A stretch of DNA of 7,308 nucleotides, from NCBI GenBank assembly GCA_902805805.1, contig CADCUE010000256.1, positions 1-7,308 on the forward strand, given 5' to 3'. Under the pieces are notes generated by a model that saw only the letters and a program-made list of their open reading frames with translations, had not been told where the DNA came from and ran no database searches. Position numbers and translations under genes: made by a program. This document shows positions 6,346 to 7,308 of this stretch, piece after piece (position 1 is the first letter of the stretch; every line of letters starts with the position of its first letter). Source of the DNA: an uncultured Frankineae bacterium. Its GTDB lineage: Bacteria; Actinomycetota; Actinomycetes; Mycobacteriales; SCTD01.

Positions 6346-7308
6346 TCTTCGCGGTCGCCCCGACCTCGTCGCGGCGGGCGTCGAGGCGCCGGGTCACGAG
6401 CGTCGCGGACGTGCCGTGGACGACGATCGACACGACGACCGTGAAGGCGACCAGCGCCCACAGGCGGTCGACGTTCGGGAAGTCGGCGTGCTCGACGGCG
6501 TACGCCAGGTAGTACAGCGAGCCGATGCCGCGGATGCCGAAGAAGGCGATCGCCGCGCGCTCCGCCTTGGGCGTCGTCGTCCCGGACAGCCCGATCCAGG
6601 CGGTGACGGGACGCACGACGAACAGCACCAGGAGCCCGACGGCCGCCGCCGACCAGGTGAGCGGCGCGAGGATGCCGCTGGCGACGGCACCGCCGAGCAG
6701 CAGCACCAGGGCGATCATGAGCAGCTGCTCGGTCTGCTCGGCGAAGTCGTGCAGCGTCTCGTGGAAGTCGTGGTCGCTCTCGGAGCGGCGCAGCGCCACC
6801 GCCGCGACGAACACCGCGAGGAAGCCGTAGCCGCCGGCCGCCTCCGTGGCGCCGTAGGCGAGGAACGTCCCGGCGAGGGCGACGAAGCCCTCCCCGCGCG
6901 ATGCGAGCCGGAGGTTCTCCGGCGTGCGGAAGACGACGACGCCGAGCAGCTTGCCGACGAGCACACCGCCGAGCAGGCCCACGGCGAGCTTGTAGACGAC
7001 GTCGACGGTGAACCAGTCGAGCAGCCAGCCGCTCGGGTCGGTGCCGGCGAGCGCCATGGCGATCGCCGCGTTGGTGAACGGGAACGCGAGCGCGTCGTTG
7101 AGGCCGGCCTCGGAGGTCAGCGAGAACCGGAGGTCGTCCTCCTCCGTGGGATCACCGCCCGGGGGCCCCACCTGCACGTCGGCGGCGAGCACCGGGTCGG
7201 TCGGCGCGAGCACCGCGCCGAGCAGCAGCGCCGTCGCCGGCGCGAGGCCGACGGCCCACCAGCCGAGCAGTGCCGTCAGAAGGATGGTGAGCGGCATGGT
7301 GATCGCCA
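6335..7308 (-). CDS. CPA1-type cation:proton antiporter (partial, N-terminus outside window)
   Basis: An integral membrane exchanger of Na+ (or K+) for H+, used for pH and salt balance. The frame is open to the window edge. About 324 residues are present, where such proteins usually have about 400 or more, so the first membrane helices and the true start are missing; the ATG at 7297 is internal. Visible motifs are LAPTDPVLA (Asp codon at 7196-7198) and SEAGLNDALAFPF, with the Asn-Asp pair at 7094-7099 that is typical of electroneutral CPA1/NhaP exchangers. Near the C-terminus, FFGIRGIGSLYYLAYA is also characteristic. The last helix ends near VVHGTSATLV, followed by a short tail (RRLDARRDEVGATAKMEA), so there is no large cytoplasmic regulatory domain. 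Its TGA overlaps the start of the redoxin-NHL gene, making it the upstream member of the operon. The ion transported cannot be determined here. Confidence 0.93.
   Translation of the reverse strand, partial: AITMPLTILLTALLGWWAVGLAPATALLLGAVLAPTDPVLAADVQVGPPGGDPTEEDDLRFSLTSEAGLNDALAFPFTNAAIAMALAGTDPSGWLLDWFTVDVVYKLAVGLLGGVLVGKLLGVVVFRTPENLRLASRGEGFVALAGTFLAYGATEAAGGYGFLAVFVAAVALRRSESDHDFHETLHDFAEQTEQLLMIALVLLLGGAVASGILAPLTWSAAAVGLLVLFVVRPVTAWIGLSGTTTPKAERAAIAFFGIRGIGSLYYLAYAVEHADFPNVDRLWALVAFTVVVSIVVHGTSATLVTRRLDARRDEVGATAKMEA

Noticed and set aside
4176..6512. A 778-codon open frame on the plus strand opposite the redoxin-NHL gene
   Set aside because: Arg/Ala-rich composition, no domain, no ribosome site, and it runs across a terminator and another gene; the minus-strand gene has clear thioredoxin and NHL motifs.

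Overview
The window is a very GC-rich chromosomal stretch, almost certainly from an actinobacterium (Actinomycetota). The evidence is the base composition, the strong third-codon-position G/C bias, a class F sortase, a mycobacterial FadE5-type acyl-CoA dehydrogenase, a DUF6458-type mini membrane protein, and GTG starts with stop/start overlaps. No mobile element, phage gene, CRISPR array, tRNA or rRNA was seen. It reads as an ordinary chromosomal region made of several small transcription units.

Left part (1-1150, + strand): a cell-surface cluster. The window opens on the last eight codons of an upstream gene, whose basic tail resembles the end of a sortase substrate. Its stop overlaps the GTG start of a class F sortase (24-728). 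Eleven bases later comes a predicted cupredoxin lipoprotein (740-1150) with a complete, amicyanin-like type 1 copper site. These three look like one exported, cell-envelope operon.

Centre (1151-4470, + strand): a 133-base intergenic region holds a striking paired operator, a 19-bp inverted repeat whose arms are themselves partly palindromic, laid over a -10-like hexamer. It precedes a 611-residue FadE5-like acyl-CoA dehydrogenase (1284-3119), which probably starts beta-oxidation of fatty acyl-CoAs under a dedicated repressor. Next come a secreted SMP-30/gluconolactonase-like beta-propeller (3206-4150) and a 73-residue two-helix membrane protein (4249-4470). The gaps between them contain hairpins and one plausible promoter.

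Right part (4533-7308, - strand): a convergent operon, read right to left. A CPA1-type cation:proton antiporter, cut by the window end, overlaps by ATGA a 601-residue thioredoxin-like plus NHL-propeller protein, a bacterial relative of NHLRC2. A strong GC hairpin (4488-4517) lies between the converging units and could terminate both.

I found no undescribed multi-gene system. The observations most worth a second look are the double operator upstream of the acyl-CoA dehydrogenase, the apparent sortase substrate/sortase/copper lipoprotein arrangement, and the translationally coupled antiporter/redoxin-NHL pair.
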